In this document: in pieces, positions 11,650 through 24,043 of the stretch | Numbering within the stretch: the stretch's first letter is position 1 | Layout: every line of letters begins with the position of its first letter | NCBI RefSeq assembly: GCF_001704415.2 | Contig: NC_030820.1 | Location: 45,242,036-45,306,035 of the forward strand | Direction of reading: 5' to 3' | Origin: Capra hircus | Taxonomy: Eukaryota > Chordata > Mammalia > Artiodactyla > Bovidae | DNA length: 64,000 nucleotides | Made by a program: the position numbers and the translations under genes | Notes under the pieces: model-generated | What the model was told of the DNA's origin: nothing | The model's input: only the letters and a program-made list of their open reading frames with translations | Databases searched by the model: none

Positions 11650-11733
11650 TTGAGTTGGCAAAAAAAGTTTGTTTGGATTTTGCTGTATCATGTTACGGAA
11701 AAACCCGAACAAACTAAGTATTGGCCAACCCAA
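11650..11733. mobile_element. Mariner-like MITE, 84 bp
   Basis: The ends are near-perfect terminal inverted repeats: ttgagttggc at left against the complement of gccaacccaa at right, extending inward through 'tttgtttgga' and 'ccgaacaaac'. TA dinucleotides flank it at 11648-11649 and 11734-11735, the hallmark target duplication of Tc1/mariner transposases. At 84 bp it has no coding capacity and would depend on a transposase supplied elsewhere. It sits inside the old L1. Confidence 0.9.
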
Positions 11734-11824
11734 TACTTAGCTTAATGACCTCAAGCTTTATCTGTACTGTTGCAAATAGCAAAATTCCTCCTTTTTTAAT
11801 GGTTGAATAACAGTACACTGTGTA

Positions 11825-12648
11825 GACTTAGAGAACAAACTTATGGTTGCCAGGGGGAAGGGTGGGGGGAAGGGATAGTTAGGGAATTTGGGATAGACAT
11901 GTACACATTGCTATATTTTAAATGGACAACCAATAAGGACCGATTTTACAGCACAGGGAACTCTGCTCAGGGTTATGTGGCAGCCTGGATAGAAGGAGGG
12001 TTTGGGGAAGAATGGATATGTGTGTACGTACAGCTGAGTTCCTTCACTGTTCACGTGAAACTATCAATTCAGTTCAGTTCAGTCACTCAGTCGTGTCCAA
12101 CTCTTTGCGACCCCATGGACTGCAGCATACCAGTCCTCCCTGTCCATCACCAACTCCCAGAGTGTACCCAAACTCATGTCCATTGAGTCGGTGATACCAT
12201 CCAACCATCTCATCCTCTGTCATCCCCTTCTCCTGCCTTCAATCTTCCCCAGCATCAGGGTCCTTTCAAATGAAGCAGCTCTTTGCATCAGGTAGCCAAA
12301 GGACTGGAGCTTCAGCTTCAGCATCAGTCCTTCCATTGAATATTCAGGGTTGATTTCCTTTAGGATGGACTGGTTGGATCTCCTTGCAGTCCAAGGGACT
12401 CTCAAGAGTCTTCTCCAACACCACAGTTCAAAAGCATTAATTTTGGGGATCAGCTTTTGTTATAATCCAACTCTCACATCCATACATGACTACTGAAAAA
12501 ACCATAGCCTTGACTAGACAGACCTTTGTTGGCAAAGTAATGTCTCTGCTTTTTAATATGCTGTCTGAAACTACCATAACATTGTTAATCGGCTATACCC
12601 CAATACAAAATAAGAAGTTTAAAAGAAAAAGACAAAACAAAATAAAAA
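11825..12648 (+). mobile_element. Ruminant L1 3' end (plus), interrupted by BovB
   Basis: This is the 3' untranslated region of a ruminant L1: 'acttatggttgccaggggga', 'gggatagacatgtacacatt', 'cagcacagggaactctgctc', then after the BovB 'acattgttaatcggctatac' and an A-rich tail to 12648. A 15-16 bp target duplication with one mismatch flanks the whole (from aacagtacactgtgt at 11809 and aacagtacacagtgt at 12649). It inserted into the old minus-strand L1. Confidence 0.93.
12067..12565 (-). mobile_element. BovB LINE 3' end (minus) inside L1
   Basis: The sequence runs from the complement of the ctgaa-rich 3' end at left ('attcagttcagttcagtcac') to a 5' truncation at 'aatatgctgtc'. It splits the L1 3' UTR precisely. 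The 11-bp target duplication is tgaaactatca at 12056-12066 and tgaaactacca at 12566-12576, one mismatch. Only the C-terminal coding part and 3' UTR of BovB are present. Confidence 0.95.
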
Positions 12649-12658
12649 ACAGTACACA

Positions 12659-12694
12659 GTGTGTGTGTGTGTGTGTATGTGTGTGTGTGTGTGT
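12659..12694 (+). repeat. (GT)n microsatellite
   Basis: Dinucleotide GT run interrupted once by 'at' near 12677. It lies at the right edge of the young L1 target duplication. Confidence 0.92.
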
Positions 12695-12855
12695 TTCTTT
12701 ATCTGTTCATTCGTCAATAGACACAGGTTATTTCCATGTCTTGGCTATTCTGAATAATGCTTCAGTGAATATGGGAGTGCAGATATCTTTTCAAAATACT
12801 GATTTTTATCTCCTCTGGATACATACCCAGTAGTGGGATTGCTAGATCATATGGT

Positions 12856-13073
12856 GCATGTTTAGTCACACAATCGTGTCCAACTCTTCTCGACCCCATG
12901 GGCTGCAGCCCACCAGGCTTCTCTGTCCATGAACTTTCCCAAGCAAGAATACTGGAGCGGGTTTCCATTTCTGCCTCCAGGGGATTTCCCCAACCCAGGG
13001 ATGAAACCCACGTCTCCTGCATCTCCTGCATGGGCAGGAGGATTCTTTATTACTGCAGCACCTGGGAAGATGA
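12856..13073 (-). mobile_element. Bov-tA SINE (minus) in the old L1
   Basis: BovA body at left ('acacaatcgtgtccaactct') and tRNA-like head at right (complement of 'cttcccaggtgctgcagtaa'). It is flanked by atcatatggt (12846-12855) and atcatattgt (13074-13083), which restores a continuous L1 sequence when removed. Confidence 0.9.
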
Positions 13074-13100
13074 ATCATATTGTAGTTCTATGTAAAAGGA

Positions 13101-13940
13101 GATCACCCCAACTGCTTTCTACTCTGACCTGCAGTGTTTCATGAGGGTTGTGCTTAACTTCCAATTATATTTAATTCACATGTGCACTGCAACACATTCA
13201 ACCCCCAGATCCTCCTGGCTGTAAAATATAGGAAGAAAACATGAGAAATCAGCTTTCTATAATCTTAGGAAGAGTTCTGTGAAGAGTACGCAGCAACATA
13301 TGTGAAACAGACTATGTTTTCAATGGCACTAAGAAAATACAAATGATCATTTTATAATTTTTCCTAGCCTGAACTTGCTGAATAGCTGCTCCATACTGCA
13401 GTGTTTCTACATAACTATGGAGAACATGGCTCCAACACGAATGGACCCTCAGGGTCTCTGGAGCCTCTCCTGCCCCCGTGCTCTACTGTGAGATTACTGA
13501 GAAGGACAGCAATTTCACTGACTGAATCATCACTTAGATATGTCTTGTCTGACTTCCATAACAATTTCATAAGGTATTACTTTTTTAAAAAATAATACTC
13601 AGACATTTTGGTCAGTTTCTCCATTTTCTTTGTCTGGTGAGGGACAACACAGAGACTTGAATACAACTGAAGTTATTGGAATTCCCATGGTTGTTTCCAT
13701 GGGTCTCTACAGAAAACATGAGATGGCCAATACAAAAGAAATTTCATAATTTTTTTATTATAAGTGAGCATTTCTATGAGTCTATTATTATTTATAAAAT
13801 CATGAGAACATTGGTAAGAGTCCTTGATTTTTTCACTACATTAAAAATTATCAGTAAACACACTGGAAGCACCGTCAGCCTCAGCAAAGGTACTCACCAC
13901 TGGCTGATTGGTAACAATTCCAAATTTGATTTTGACCCCT
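13101..13940. other. Single-copy AT-rich DNA
   Basis: No recognised repeat or gene. Confidence 0.4.
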
Positions 13941-14160
13941 GCTTCTAGTGGCTCAGACAGTAAAGAATCTCCCTGCAATGTGGGAGACCAGGTTCAATCC
14001 CTGGGTCAGGACGATCCCCTGGATAAGGGAATGGCAACCCTCTGCAGTGTGCTTGCCTGGAGAATCCCCCTGAACGGAGGAGTCTGCAGGCTACAGTCCA
14101 CGGGGTCACAAAGAGTCAGACATGACTGAGCAACTAACACTTTCACTTGTCACTTTCACT
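13941..14160 (+). mobile_element. Bov-tA SINE (plus)
   Basis: tRNA-like head ('agtggctcagacagtaaaga' with B box 'ggttcaatccc'), then the BovA body to 'gactgagcaactaacac' and a short 'tttcacttgtcactttcact' tail. A target duplication is not obvious. Confidence 0.92.
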
Positions 14161-15917
14161 TCAGTTGAGAATAGCTTACTGGTAGGAATCATTGACTAAT
14201 AATAAAAATAGAATGCTTTTCTAAAATAGGATACAACAAAATCAACTGACTTGGTATTCCCAACCTACAAGTTTCCAACTTCATTCTGTACCTATTTGCT
14301 ACATAGCAATTCTCAAAGTTAATTACAATTTTAGGTTAAAAAATATTAAAACTAAATATTTACTCTAAGAATAGAATGCATAAATTGGATATTTGGTAAG
14401 GTATCTCCAAAAAAGATAGACATTTTACTTTAATGTATAATTTATGAAACCTCCCTTCTTTATAAAATAAATTTAATTTTATAGTATTTACTAATTAATT
14501 GGTTAATAATAAAATAATAATTATGATGATGATAATTTATGCTCTTAATGAGGACCACGAGGGTTTGAAACATGTTTGAAGTACATGGAATCATAAATAA
14601 TTGCACTGAGTTTTCCACAGAGAAGCAAATGACCTCAAAGATTAATTCAAATGTGAGTGTAAAACTACTGGGCAGAGAGGATGCTTCAGAGCACTGAGGG
14701 TCTCCCTCCCCCAGTTTTGAACTGAGGCAGCACAAACACGGAATTCCTACCATGGAGGGGCCAACTCCCCAGGGCAGGCAGTCTGCACAGGGGATTCTCC
14801 TCAAAGGGCAGTTTCCTGTCCCAACTCAGCCACTCAGAACACTGTCAGCTAATCCAAGGAACATTGTCTTCTGTGTACCTGACCCCAGACAGATGACCAC
14901 TCTATTTCATAGATTTCAGTTACACAAACAGGTGTAAACACACTCATAATAACACTACCCAACCTTCAGCTCCAAACAAAATTCAACCATAACTTCAGGA
15001 AAAAGGGAATTCCATGTGCATTGGCTCCTCACAACAAAATATTTCAGTCCAGCATTACTGTTTTAATTCCATACATGGAAATTAGATGAAAATACACAAA
15101 AAATTACATGGGTTTGCTTCAACATTAAAAACTTCAGTATTACAAGCAACTCATCACAGTGTGTCAGCTGATCAGTACTCTGAAACACCTGACCTGAGAA
15201 GGAGTTCACAAATTTGCTAGGAAGATGGACATCAGCCCACAGGAGAGCCTCCTGCATCTGATATGTCAATCGCCTTCCTTCACTGAAGGATTATTCCCAT
15301 TTCTGTTAATGACCTTGTCATTTGAAATGGAAAAAAATTCACAATTACACAGACTTTCCAGGCTTAAAATAGGGCTATGGGGAGAGGAGTATTTATGGAT
15401 TAATGTGTCCTCCTGACTTATAAGAACACAATAACCAATCCAGTTAAAAGGAGCAGTGATAGCAATTGTCCTCTGCTTGTGATAAACAAATCTGCTTCTC
15501 TTAATCTCATCCACTGGGGCTCAGACTAAAACAAATGTGACCTGATAAGCTTAGTCCAATTTATTTTCCGATTATAAGAACAGCTCCACCTGTTATATAT
15601 CTGCCAGAAAAAACTACCACTGATATTTTTAAACCACAATCTACAATAAGCATCACAGGGCATACAGCAAAAAGATGAAATGTTTAAAGAGAAAATGAAT
15701 ATTTAGAAGCACACTGAGAGGGAAGGAAAGAGGAGGGGCCTATCAAAATGCATTCCACATAGTTCAGATATTTTTCTCCCTGTTAGGTGAGTGGTGGGAT
15801 TCTGAATTGCTTTCTAGAGACAAATTCCACTGAGTCTTACTTCTCTTTGACTCTGTGTTCATATTACAAGAAGGCTGAGGGCACCAGGGAGCACTGAAGC
15901 ATTGCTGAGAAGTTGAA
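14161..15917. other. Single-copy AT-rich DNA
   Basis: Runs of AT-rich sequence (for example 14460-14540) alternate with ordinary single-copy DNA. A 114-codon minus-strand frame at 14460-14804 has a low-complexity C-terminus and no domain. No gene is supported. Confidence 0.4.
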
Positions 15918-16199
15918 CCTGCTGCTGCTGCTGCTGCTAAGTCACTTCAGTCGTGTCCAACTCTGTGTGACCCCATAGACGGCAGCCCACCAGGCTCCCC
16001 TGTCCCTGGGATTCTCCAGGCAAGAACACTGGAGTGGGTTGCCATTTCCTTCTCCAACGCATCAAAGTGAAAAGTGAAAGCGAAGTTACTCAGTTGTGTC
16101 CGACTCTTCACGACCCCATGGACTGAAGCCTACCAGGCTCCTCCGTCCATGGGATTTTCCAGGCAAGAGTACTGGAGTGGGTTGCCATTGCATTCTCCG
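15918..16199 (-). mobile_element. BOV-A2 SINE (minus), dimeric
   Basis: (GCT)6 at 15921-15938 is the complement of the (AGC) tail. Two BovA monomers follow, ending at 'ttgccattgcattctcc'. A short 7-bp flank agttgaa at 15911-15917 and 16200-16206 is a probable target duplication. Confidence 0.94.
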
Positions 16200-16206
16200 A
16201 GTTGAA

Positions 16207-19044
16207 ACTAATACCTCCCAAAATCATGGCTTAATAAATCAATAAACTTATTACTGAACTCATAAGTTCCCTTATGTGAGAAGAAGCCTGAGGAAGTAAG
16301 CCTGTTAAATCTGGTTTGGTTTTAGTATAAATATGGATTGGACTTAGTGTAAATTGGATTTAGAAATATCCAAAATAATGGCCTCTGAACTGCATCATTA
16401 TCAAGTCACTCGATCCTTTTTCTTCTAAAATATAATTTACTAATCAACAAGTAATCAAATGACATGGTCACTTAGACCACAAAAAACATAAAATGCTAAT
16501 ACACATAATGATTAATATTAAATAGATTAACAATATAATAAGTGAAATACAATCTCTTTTGGCTATCAAAATGTAATGTAGATTGTAAAAGGGAATATTT
16601 TTTGAGAAAGCAAACAAAACAACCAAAAAACACTTCATGATTCTATCTAATTTTGAAAACTTGTAGTTTAATATATTAATAATTGGTGTTTTCTTTGTAT
16701 ACCTAAGCATATCCAGGAAAAAGTGCAAATAAATTATATATTCATTGCATTAACTAATTAATTATTCATCCATTTATAAATTTAATGACTGCCTGTTTGA
16801 AGACAGACGTAAAAATCAATATGAGAAATCTGGTCTCTGATGAACAAAAAAACAACAGGCAATAAGAATATAAACTCTATCAGAAGGACTCTATATAGAG
16901 CAGAATTAACATGATGTATACATGTATGTTTGCACACATACAGTCACACAGACAGGGAGAAATAGGATCTTCCATGTGTACAAAAATAAGCTTAAAATAG
17001 ATGAAAACACTTCCGTGTCTGAGTGTATTTCACTCAGCTGTCTTAGGAACAGCATCACCTCTCAGACCTGCCTATCTCCCCAGGCATCTTTCTTATTTCC
17101 CGGAGTCCACAGAGATTGCTTCTTTGTCCCCACACCCACCCTATTCCAGACTCTCACCACCTACTCAATCTTCTGAAGAATCACTGTCCTTCTACTTCTT
17201 TTCTCTCCAGAAATGGGATAACACAGCTGCAACAACAAACAACCGCACACAAAAAAATAATGTGGTGACTTCTGAGGCACTTTTACGTGTTTTAAACACA
17301 CCATATATGTTACTCCCAAAGCATCTCAACTGCACTGTTGCCCAGGCTCTGGTTCCTGTTTAAACATCCATCCTCTCTGATAGACACTTTGAACCTTAAG
17401 TTCTACTTCTAAGACTGTATTGTAACACAGTAATTACAGATATGTGCAATGAGTTTTAAATGTGTATGAATCCTACAAGCTACAATCTCACAGGGGAAAG
17501 CGTGATTTTTTATATATATATACTGAATGAAACAGGCATTATATCTGCCATTCCTCCTATGCTTGTGTACTTACCATAATTAATTCAGAAATGCCAAAAT
17601 TAATATGTGGCTAACATAGTTTGGAATGATCACCCCACCTCACTTCTCCCCTGCTGTACTACTTTTCTCTCTGAAATGTCTCTAACCAACTCCTAATTAC
17701 TGCATTCAATCCCTGGGTGGAAAATTTGATGGTTAGTATTATTAGACATTTGGTGCACTTTGTTTATGACAAAGCTTTGACACTGAGAATTAAAACTCAT
17801 GATTTTGAAATTTTAACAATAAAGTCCTTTTCTTTCCCATCTGTTACCTCTCCTGGGAATTTCAAAAGTCAACTCTGAAACTCAAAAGATTAACACAATC
17901 CTTCTCACTTTCGTTGTTCCGCTGTGGATTCCCTTCCTACATCCACAGGCAAAAGTAGGGCTGAGGCAACAGAACAAACAAAATGACAATGATGAACATA
18001 AATACACCATACACTGGTTACCACCCAAATACTGCCCTCTCACCAATTTTATTTAAAGCAATCGCCTATGAATCCCAAACAAGGGGAACAGCTGAGTGAA
18101 TTATGGTCCAAAATAAAAAAGGGAACATTTCTCTGTGTGTAAAAAAAAAAGTTGTGAGTTCAGAAATACTCATTCCAAATCACAATTAAAAAATACTTGT
18201 AAAACTGAATCACCCAATGTATTACAACTGAAGTACACTAACATTGACAGCACACCTGAGTTTTCCTGTACCAATTATTTGGAATTTTCTCTTTGAATAT
18301 TTTAATTTTTCCAAGTTATGTGTAGACATTTTCTAATACTCAGTCACTAAAAACACCAAACATCATTTCTACCTTGCTATGGTATCCTATAGAGCATAGT
18401 ATTACCTAGGGTTCTGTTGCAAGGGCTGAATTACTCTTCCAGGAAATTTGGAAAAATTCTTAGCTGATATGTAGAATTTGCAACAAAGAGGCAGGGTAAA
18501 AAAAAAACAATAATATTCTTCACCATGACCCCTTTCCATTAAAAAACAAAATTAGCACTGTTTGTGGATAACCTAAGGAAGCAAAATCAAAAGGAAAGCA
18601 CAATGATAAAGATTCATAATTATATAAAAGTATGTTGACCTTCTATCATGTGCATTCTGGACCCACTCTTATGTTTTCAGCTAACCATTTCTGCACACTA
18701 TCAGTTCTGTATTTAGCTAACCTTATAATTGTAATTTTGATACACAAATAATTCATACTGATTTGCCATGCTATGTAACATGGTACACTTTAAATCACAT
18801 CACTCCAATCCTAGGTTTTGAGGGGTATTTTTGCTTTGTTTTATCTGGGGCTAGGCTTATGATTAGCTAAAATAGAGTAGCATAATACTCAATAGCTTAT
18901 CTTACTAAAAATAATCTCACAAATGATTGCATATTTGATTTAAACTAATTGCTAAGGGTCCTCCTGCCCCAGTGACTGTCTGACTACAACCACAAGAGCC
19001 CCAGACAAAAGCTGTATATGCTGTGTGTCACTGATCTTTTCTGT
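16207..19044. other. Long single-copy AT-rich stretch
   Basis: Nearly 3 kb without a repeat that I can name. Open frames on the plus strand at 16922-17363 overlap each other in two registers and show no domain. I see nothing to support a gene. Confidence 0.4.
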
Positions 19045-19545
19045 TACAATTGATGAACCTACATAGACTCACCATTATCACTGGAGTCTATGGTTTACTT
19101 AGGGCTCACTCTTGGTGCTGTACATTCTATCAGTTCAGTACAGTTCAGTCGCTCAGTCGTGTCTGACTCTTTGCAACCCCATGAACCGCAGCACACCAGG
19201 CCTCCCTATCCATCACCAGTTCCCAGAGTCCCCCCATGGGTTTGTACAAATGTACAATGGTATGTATCCATCATTATATTATCATACAGAGTAGTTTCAG
19301 GACTCTAAAACTCCCCTGTGCTCTAGCTATTTATCCCTCCCTACTCCTACCCCCTGATGTTTTTATAGTCTCCATAATTTTTGCCTTTTCTGGAATGTCA
19401 TAAAGTTGAAATCATAACATGATGTAGCCTTTTCAGATTGGCTTCTTTTACTTAGTAATATGCATTTAAGTTTCCTTCATGTCTTTTCATAGCTTGATGG
19501 CTCATTTCTTTTTAGTGTTGAATAATATTCCCTTGTCTGGTTAAT
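19045..19545 (-). mobile_element. Old L1M 3' region (minus), split by BovB
   Basis: Old L1 3' sequence on the minus strand ('agggctcactcttggtgctg', then 'atgtatccatcattatatta', 'cttcttttacttagtaatat', 'catagcttgatggctcattt'). The BovB end at 19131-19234 interrupts it in the middle of the motif 'acattctat|catgggtttg'. Confidence 0.85.
19131..19234 (-). mobile_element. Very short BovB 3' end (minus)
   Basis: About 104 bp of BovB 3' end ('cagttcagtacagttcagtc' to 'caccagttcccagagtc'), strongly 5'-truncated. The L1 sequence resumes directly after it. No long target duplication is visible. Confidence 0.9.
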
Positions 19546-20679
19546 GTTTTTTTTCAATCTTTGCTTTTATATATGGAAGCAAATACAGTTTTATCCAACT
19601 TTCAAGTATAACTTTTACAAATGAAGAATAAAAGAATTCTTGTCTTAAGTAACCTTTCGTAGTACATATTATCTACAATACAATGAAAAAAGTATACTAT
19701 AAACCAAGCTCAGTTGATCACCAGATAGCATTCTTGAAATATCTTCCTCGGAGGACTGTAAACCCCTCGAGGAAAAATATGATGCCTATAAGATCACTTT
19801 CTGGGAGTCATGTCCTTAATCTGCCTCTAAACAATTAGGTAACCTTGGTCAGATGTAGATTATACAGAATCAAATGTCCCTATGAGAGTTAGAAACCTTA
19901 TTTCACTATTCTCTTTCAACCTTTATGCCCTTGTATCATCAAGATTCCTTTAACTGCAAGAGTAAAAACTGTGCATCAGTAGATCAATTCATGTGGCTTT
20001 CCATAGGCATTGTCTATGTCTAATAAACAGCTACCACTTCCAGTAGACAGGCTCACACCAATTTCAACTGCATTTTAGGAAATTGGCAGAAATATAAAAG
20101 TGATGGAGCATCATTAGGGTTATTTCATCAATCAGTTCACAATAAATGAGACATGGTTTAAGTGTGACAAGGAAAGTATATTGTTTCTGCAATAGCTGAA
20201 TTGTGCTGTCCTGGGGACCCTGTGCAGAGTGAATGCCAAATGGGAAAATCATTTGAGTCAAGATTTCAGTCTATCAGTTGCATTGGAAGAAATTACTACT
20301 TAGCTACTGAATCATGGTTTTATCATCATGAGTCTTTCTAAAACGAGGCTTAACTACTGAGGTTAATGCATGGGGAGCAAGGGGCAAGAAGGAATGAGCA
20401 AGTCTTCAAAACTCGTCTGGTGGAAGAAAACTACTGTGCCAACTCTGCCTGCACCACCGCCACACAAATGGACACAAAAAACAAAACTGGGTCCCCTAGT
20501 GCCCAAGGCTGTCCAACAAAGCTGAAACACTCCGTGTTTCTCCACTCAGCCCTGCAAGGAAATACAAATGTCACCACAGAAGATTCTTATCTGAAACTAC
20601 CCTTGTGATTGCGCGCTCTGGCTATGAGAACGTGATCTACTGCCTGTTCATGGAGCAATGTGGACTAGAGAGAGAAAAA
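19546..20679. other. Single-copy DNA
   Basis: No recognised repeat or gene; open frames are 80 codons or fewer. Confidence 0.4.
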
Positions 20680-20830
20680 ATGTAGATTCAGAAGACTGAG
20701 GATGAAGTCTCAAGACTGTGCTGTGTCTTGGGTAAGTCACTGTCTGCCATGCTCACAAACTGGGGAAGTTGGGATAAATGATTTCTAAGATCATTTGTAG
20801 CCCAACAGTGTCAGTCTCTGGGAATCCTTC
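20680..20830 (+). repeat. MIR-like SINE
   Basis: The segment 'gtgtcttgggtaagtcactg' matches the MIR core, followed by a 'gatttctaagatcatttgta' block typical of some MIR subfamilies. It is diverged and the limits are approximate. Confidence 0.55.
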
Positions 20831-20919
20831 TTCAATTTGGAGACTAGCCTCTTGTCTGACCTTTCCAGAGGATCACATTTTAGACAGTCATTGTTACTTT
20901 CAGGAATTAGGTAATTCTA

Positions 20920-21130
20920 AAGAGCCAACTCATTGGAAAAGACCTTGATGCTGGGAAAGATTGAAGGCAAGAAAAGGGGATGACAGAGGATAAGATGGTT
21001 GGATGGCATCACTGACTCAAAGGACATGAGTTTGAGCAAACTCTGGGAGATAGCTAAGGACAGGGAAGCCTGGTGTGCTGCAGTCTATGGAGTGGCAAAG
21101 AGTCGGACATGACTTAGAGATTGAACAACA
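20920..21130 (+). mobile_element. Old-type BovB/ART2 3' end (plus)
   Basis: BovB 3' part ('actcattggaaaagacctt', 'ggttggatggcatcactgac', 'gcaaagagtcggacatgact') ending in 'gattgaacaacaaagg' rather than ctgaa repeats. That (aac)-type end is shared with the copy at 58484-58731 and marks an older subfamily than the ctgaa-ended copies. Confidence 0.9.
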
Positions 21131-22964
21131 AAGGAAGCATTGCTTTAGCAATGGCCTGAAAGAGGGAAATACAACACTAAGGAATTAATCTATGCTATGG
21201 GCCAGATCCTCTAGAGCAGAGATCCAGGAGAAACCAGGAGGAGAGTGGAGAAGAAGGGCAGAAAAGGGAAGAACCCAGGCTCATGAGCAATCTGAGACAA
21301 AGTCCCCGAAGAAGAAGGCTTTTGTCTAATCTTGAAGAACACTTGGATATAACCTCAAGTTGTCTCAACAGAGGCAAAAGATCTGGCTTTTCATGGTCCT
21401 ACCCAGCACTGGCCCTGGGGACAGAAGCTGCCCCAGGTTCTGCAGATGGAACAGTTCCAGGGGCAGCCAGAGCACACAGAGGTGGACAGTGCCACAGCCA
21501 GCAAAGCAGGGCCTGGAGGACCCAGCTGAGCTCCCAGAGAATCTGTTGCAAGCTCTCTGCCCAAAGGAATTCTAACCAGAAGCAGAGCAGAACAAAGAAT
21601 CAGCTCCAGGACTTCTCAGCCCGGGGTTCACTCTTTGTACTGGGACTTGGGCAGCAAAAATTTCTTCTAAGAAAAACATTAAGGAAGTTGTGTCCAAACT
21701 TTTTAACAGGATACATCATTTGAGAGTCCCAGCCAATGTGACCCACAAATCCGGTGTATCATTAATGCTGCTTTCTCTCTGTGTTACTGTATCTCAATTT
21801 TCCCTTTTTTCCACTGTGATTACATTAAATCCAGTGTCCCATTTTATATCATTGCTTGAAAATAATCTGAATTCTCAAGGAATAAAAGCTATAAGTTTCA
21901 AACTTAAGGCAGAACTCTTAACCAAGGAAGTGTGAGCTCTATAATCCTTTTACATGCCAGAAGGTGTGGAAAGGAAATCAATCTGAAGCAAATCTACATC
22001 TTGGATTGCTTAGATTTTTATGTAAAAATTGGGAGAATAATCATGTCACTGATAAATCTACTATTTTTAGTTGCAGAAATTAAAACACCCCAATGGAAGT
22101 AGAATGGCATCTATCAGGTTTTATTTGACTTAATCACCACTTCAACTCCAATGGGTATTTATTCAGCAGGATTGACAATACAATGAGAACTGCTCACCTG
22201 TTATCTTTCTCACAAATGTGACCCTCTGCCATTTTCCAAGTATAATGAGATGGGGTGACACTGAGCCAGCTCTGTGTGGTGTTCTCCCAAGTGTGATTGA
22301 AGAAGTGATTGCATGCCAAATGGCGAGGCTTCTTACTGAGCCAGCTAATGCTGGGAGATATGTTAAATTATTATTATCTGTTGCCATCACTAGCTCTCAG
22401 GAAGTAGAAAGGACTTTGGGGATTATTCATGGCACTGTTTTAATAACTCTCCTGTAGCTCAGCTGATGTATGGTCATTAAAATTTTTATAGGGAGTGATT
22501 AAAGTGGAAGTGGATTTTTGAATAGATATGGGACTTATAAAATGCTGTCTTTTCTTAAAAAATGCTTTGAAATCTTTTCAAAATAATAATTTGACCCACA
22601 GGACATAGGGAAAACTGCCAAAGCTCCATCTCGAAAGCCAACAAAAAGGGATGCAAAGTGAGAAGGAGCGGGTTCAGGGGACTCACATGAGAAGGTAAGA
22701 CAGAATTCCTTTCTGCATGGCTCCCATATCCTTGGGGATAAGCCAATGTCACGTGAGAAAATAGAACTGTCAAAAGAAATAATATAAGAAGAAAATTATG
22801 GACAACAAGTCCAATAAATATGCAAATAAACACTGGAAATTGGGTTGAGAAATATTCGATTACTTGTTACTCAATGGGCTTTCTAACTTCAGGGTGGGAA
22901 TTATCTCGCTGAGCTGAGACACAACAGAAACAAGTCTGAGGCAGAGAGAGCAATCACCTGTCTT
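21131..22964. other. Single-copy DNA with a 146-codon frame
   Basis: The longest frame not explained by a repeat is at 21283-21723 (plus). Its product would be basic, rich in Ser, Gln and Arg, with no recognised domain, and it overlaps a second plus-strand frame (21360-21575). I do not call it a gene. The stretch 22130-22500 has an even base composition and no repeat signature. Confidence 0.4.
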
Positions 22965-23025
22965 CATTGAGCTTTAAAACAGCTATTTGACCTTGGGCAA
23001 GTCAGTCTACATCTCTGGGCACAGG
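22965..23025 (+). repeat. MIR core fragment
   Basis: 'tttgaccttgggcaagtcag' is the diagnostic MIR core. Only about 60 bp are recognisable. Confidence 0.7.
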
Positions 23026-23037
23026 CTGTGATATGCA

Positions 23038-23268
23038 CAGAGGCAGCATATTGCAGAGGTATGAGTTCCAGCCTAGGACTCCACTGTGTGTGTTTGTATC
23101 TGGCCCAGGGGCCCTCCAGGCTTGTAACAGACTTGTAAACTCGGAAAATGGCTAACCTGTTGGTGTTTCCTTTTCCTTATTTACACAATGAAAGTAATGA
23201 CAATACCTGCTTCACAGGGTTGTTTTAAAGACTGAAGGAATTAAAATACCCAATATCAGAAAATGTAA
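23038..23268 (+). repeat. MIR SINE, near full length
   Basis: The order of MIR blocks is visible: 'gaggcagcatattgcagagg', 'tatgagttccagcctagg', then 'tatttacacaatgaaagtaa' and 'acctgcttcacagggttgtt', ending in 'taaaatacccaat'. Confidence 0.75.
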
Positions 23269-24027
23269 TAAAATAGTAAATGGTCTATAAGAATGTCCTC
23301 TTAGTATTGATATTAATCATTATAGACACAATTTTTTGTCTGTAAAAGGGGAGAGGGGCTAGGTGGCCTCTGATACTGAGCCATCCAGAGATGTCACACT
23401 AAATTTTCTGGAAATTCCAATTTATGAGAGAAATGGTGTACTCTGTTCCTCATGGTAGAGTAACTATTCACTAAACAACAACTTCACTCTCTTTGAGATA
23501 AGCCGTTGTTCTGTTCAACATGGAACCCTAAGATTGATCTAAATTCGTACATCCTTCAGTGTCCAATAAGGAAAGTATTTCCTCCTTTAGAACATCACTG
23601 AAAACTGGAACACAGTATTTTATTTTCAACAACACTCTTATATAGTCTTACCAGTTCATCTGCGCCTTACCTAGGTTTTGATTAGGCCATAACACAAAGT
23701 TCAATCTATAGTGGCTTAATGAAAAATCTGCAGTAAGCTAAACATTCCCATGAACGAAAGAAAATTTGCATTGTTTAGAGTATACAACTTTTTGTATTTT
23801 GTTGCCCAATAAATGTGATACTATTTTGGAATATGCTTATTATCTTTAGTAAATAACTTGAAGGGCTTTGAGGCCCCCAGCTCTCATAGCGAACAGTACA
23901 GAAGGAAAATACAGTGTTTTCCACACCTACAGCATTGATAAAATTCATTCCACAAAAAAGCACTCTTTGAAATCATATCCTCAACTTTGCTGCACATGGT
24001 TAGAACTGTACCCTTTCATCTCCCCCA
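23269..24027. other. Single-copy DNA
   Basis: No repeat or gene recognised. Confidence 0.4.
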
Positions 24028-24043
24028 AGAATAGCCATCTCTT

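Larger units (their letters stand above)
11150..13100 (-). mobile_element. Old L1 (minus), host of a multi-insertion nest
   Basis: L1 3' sequence on the minus strand can be followed through the gaps: 11160-11218, then 11400-11647 ('gaaatgatcaccacaatcaa', 'tataaccggaagttcttacc', 'agatttcacatacaagtgag'), then 11736-11820, then 12665-12855 ('ttccatgtcttggctattct', 'gatacatacccagtagtggg'), then 13074-13100 ('catattgtagttctatg'). The last part is the complement of the ORF2 C-terminus. A CHR SINE, a mariner MITE, a younger L1 and a Bov-tA have all inserted into it. The outer limits are approximate. Confidence 0.8.
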
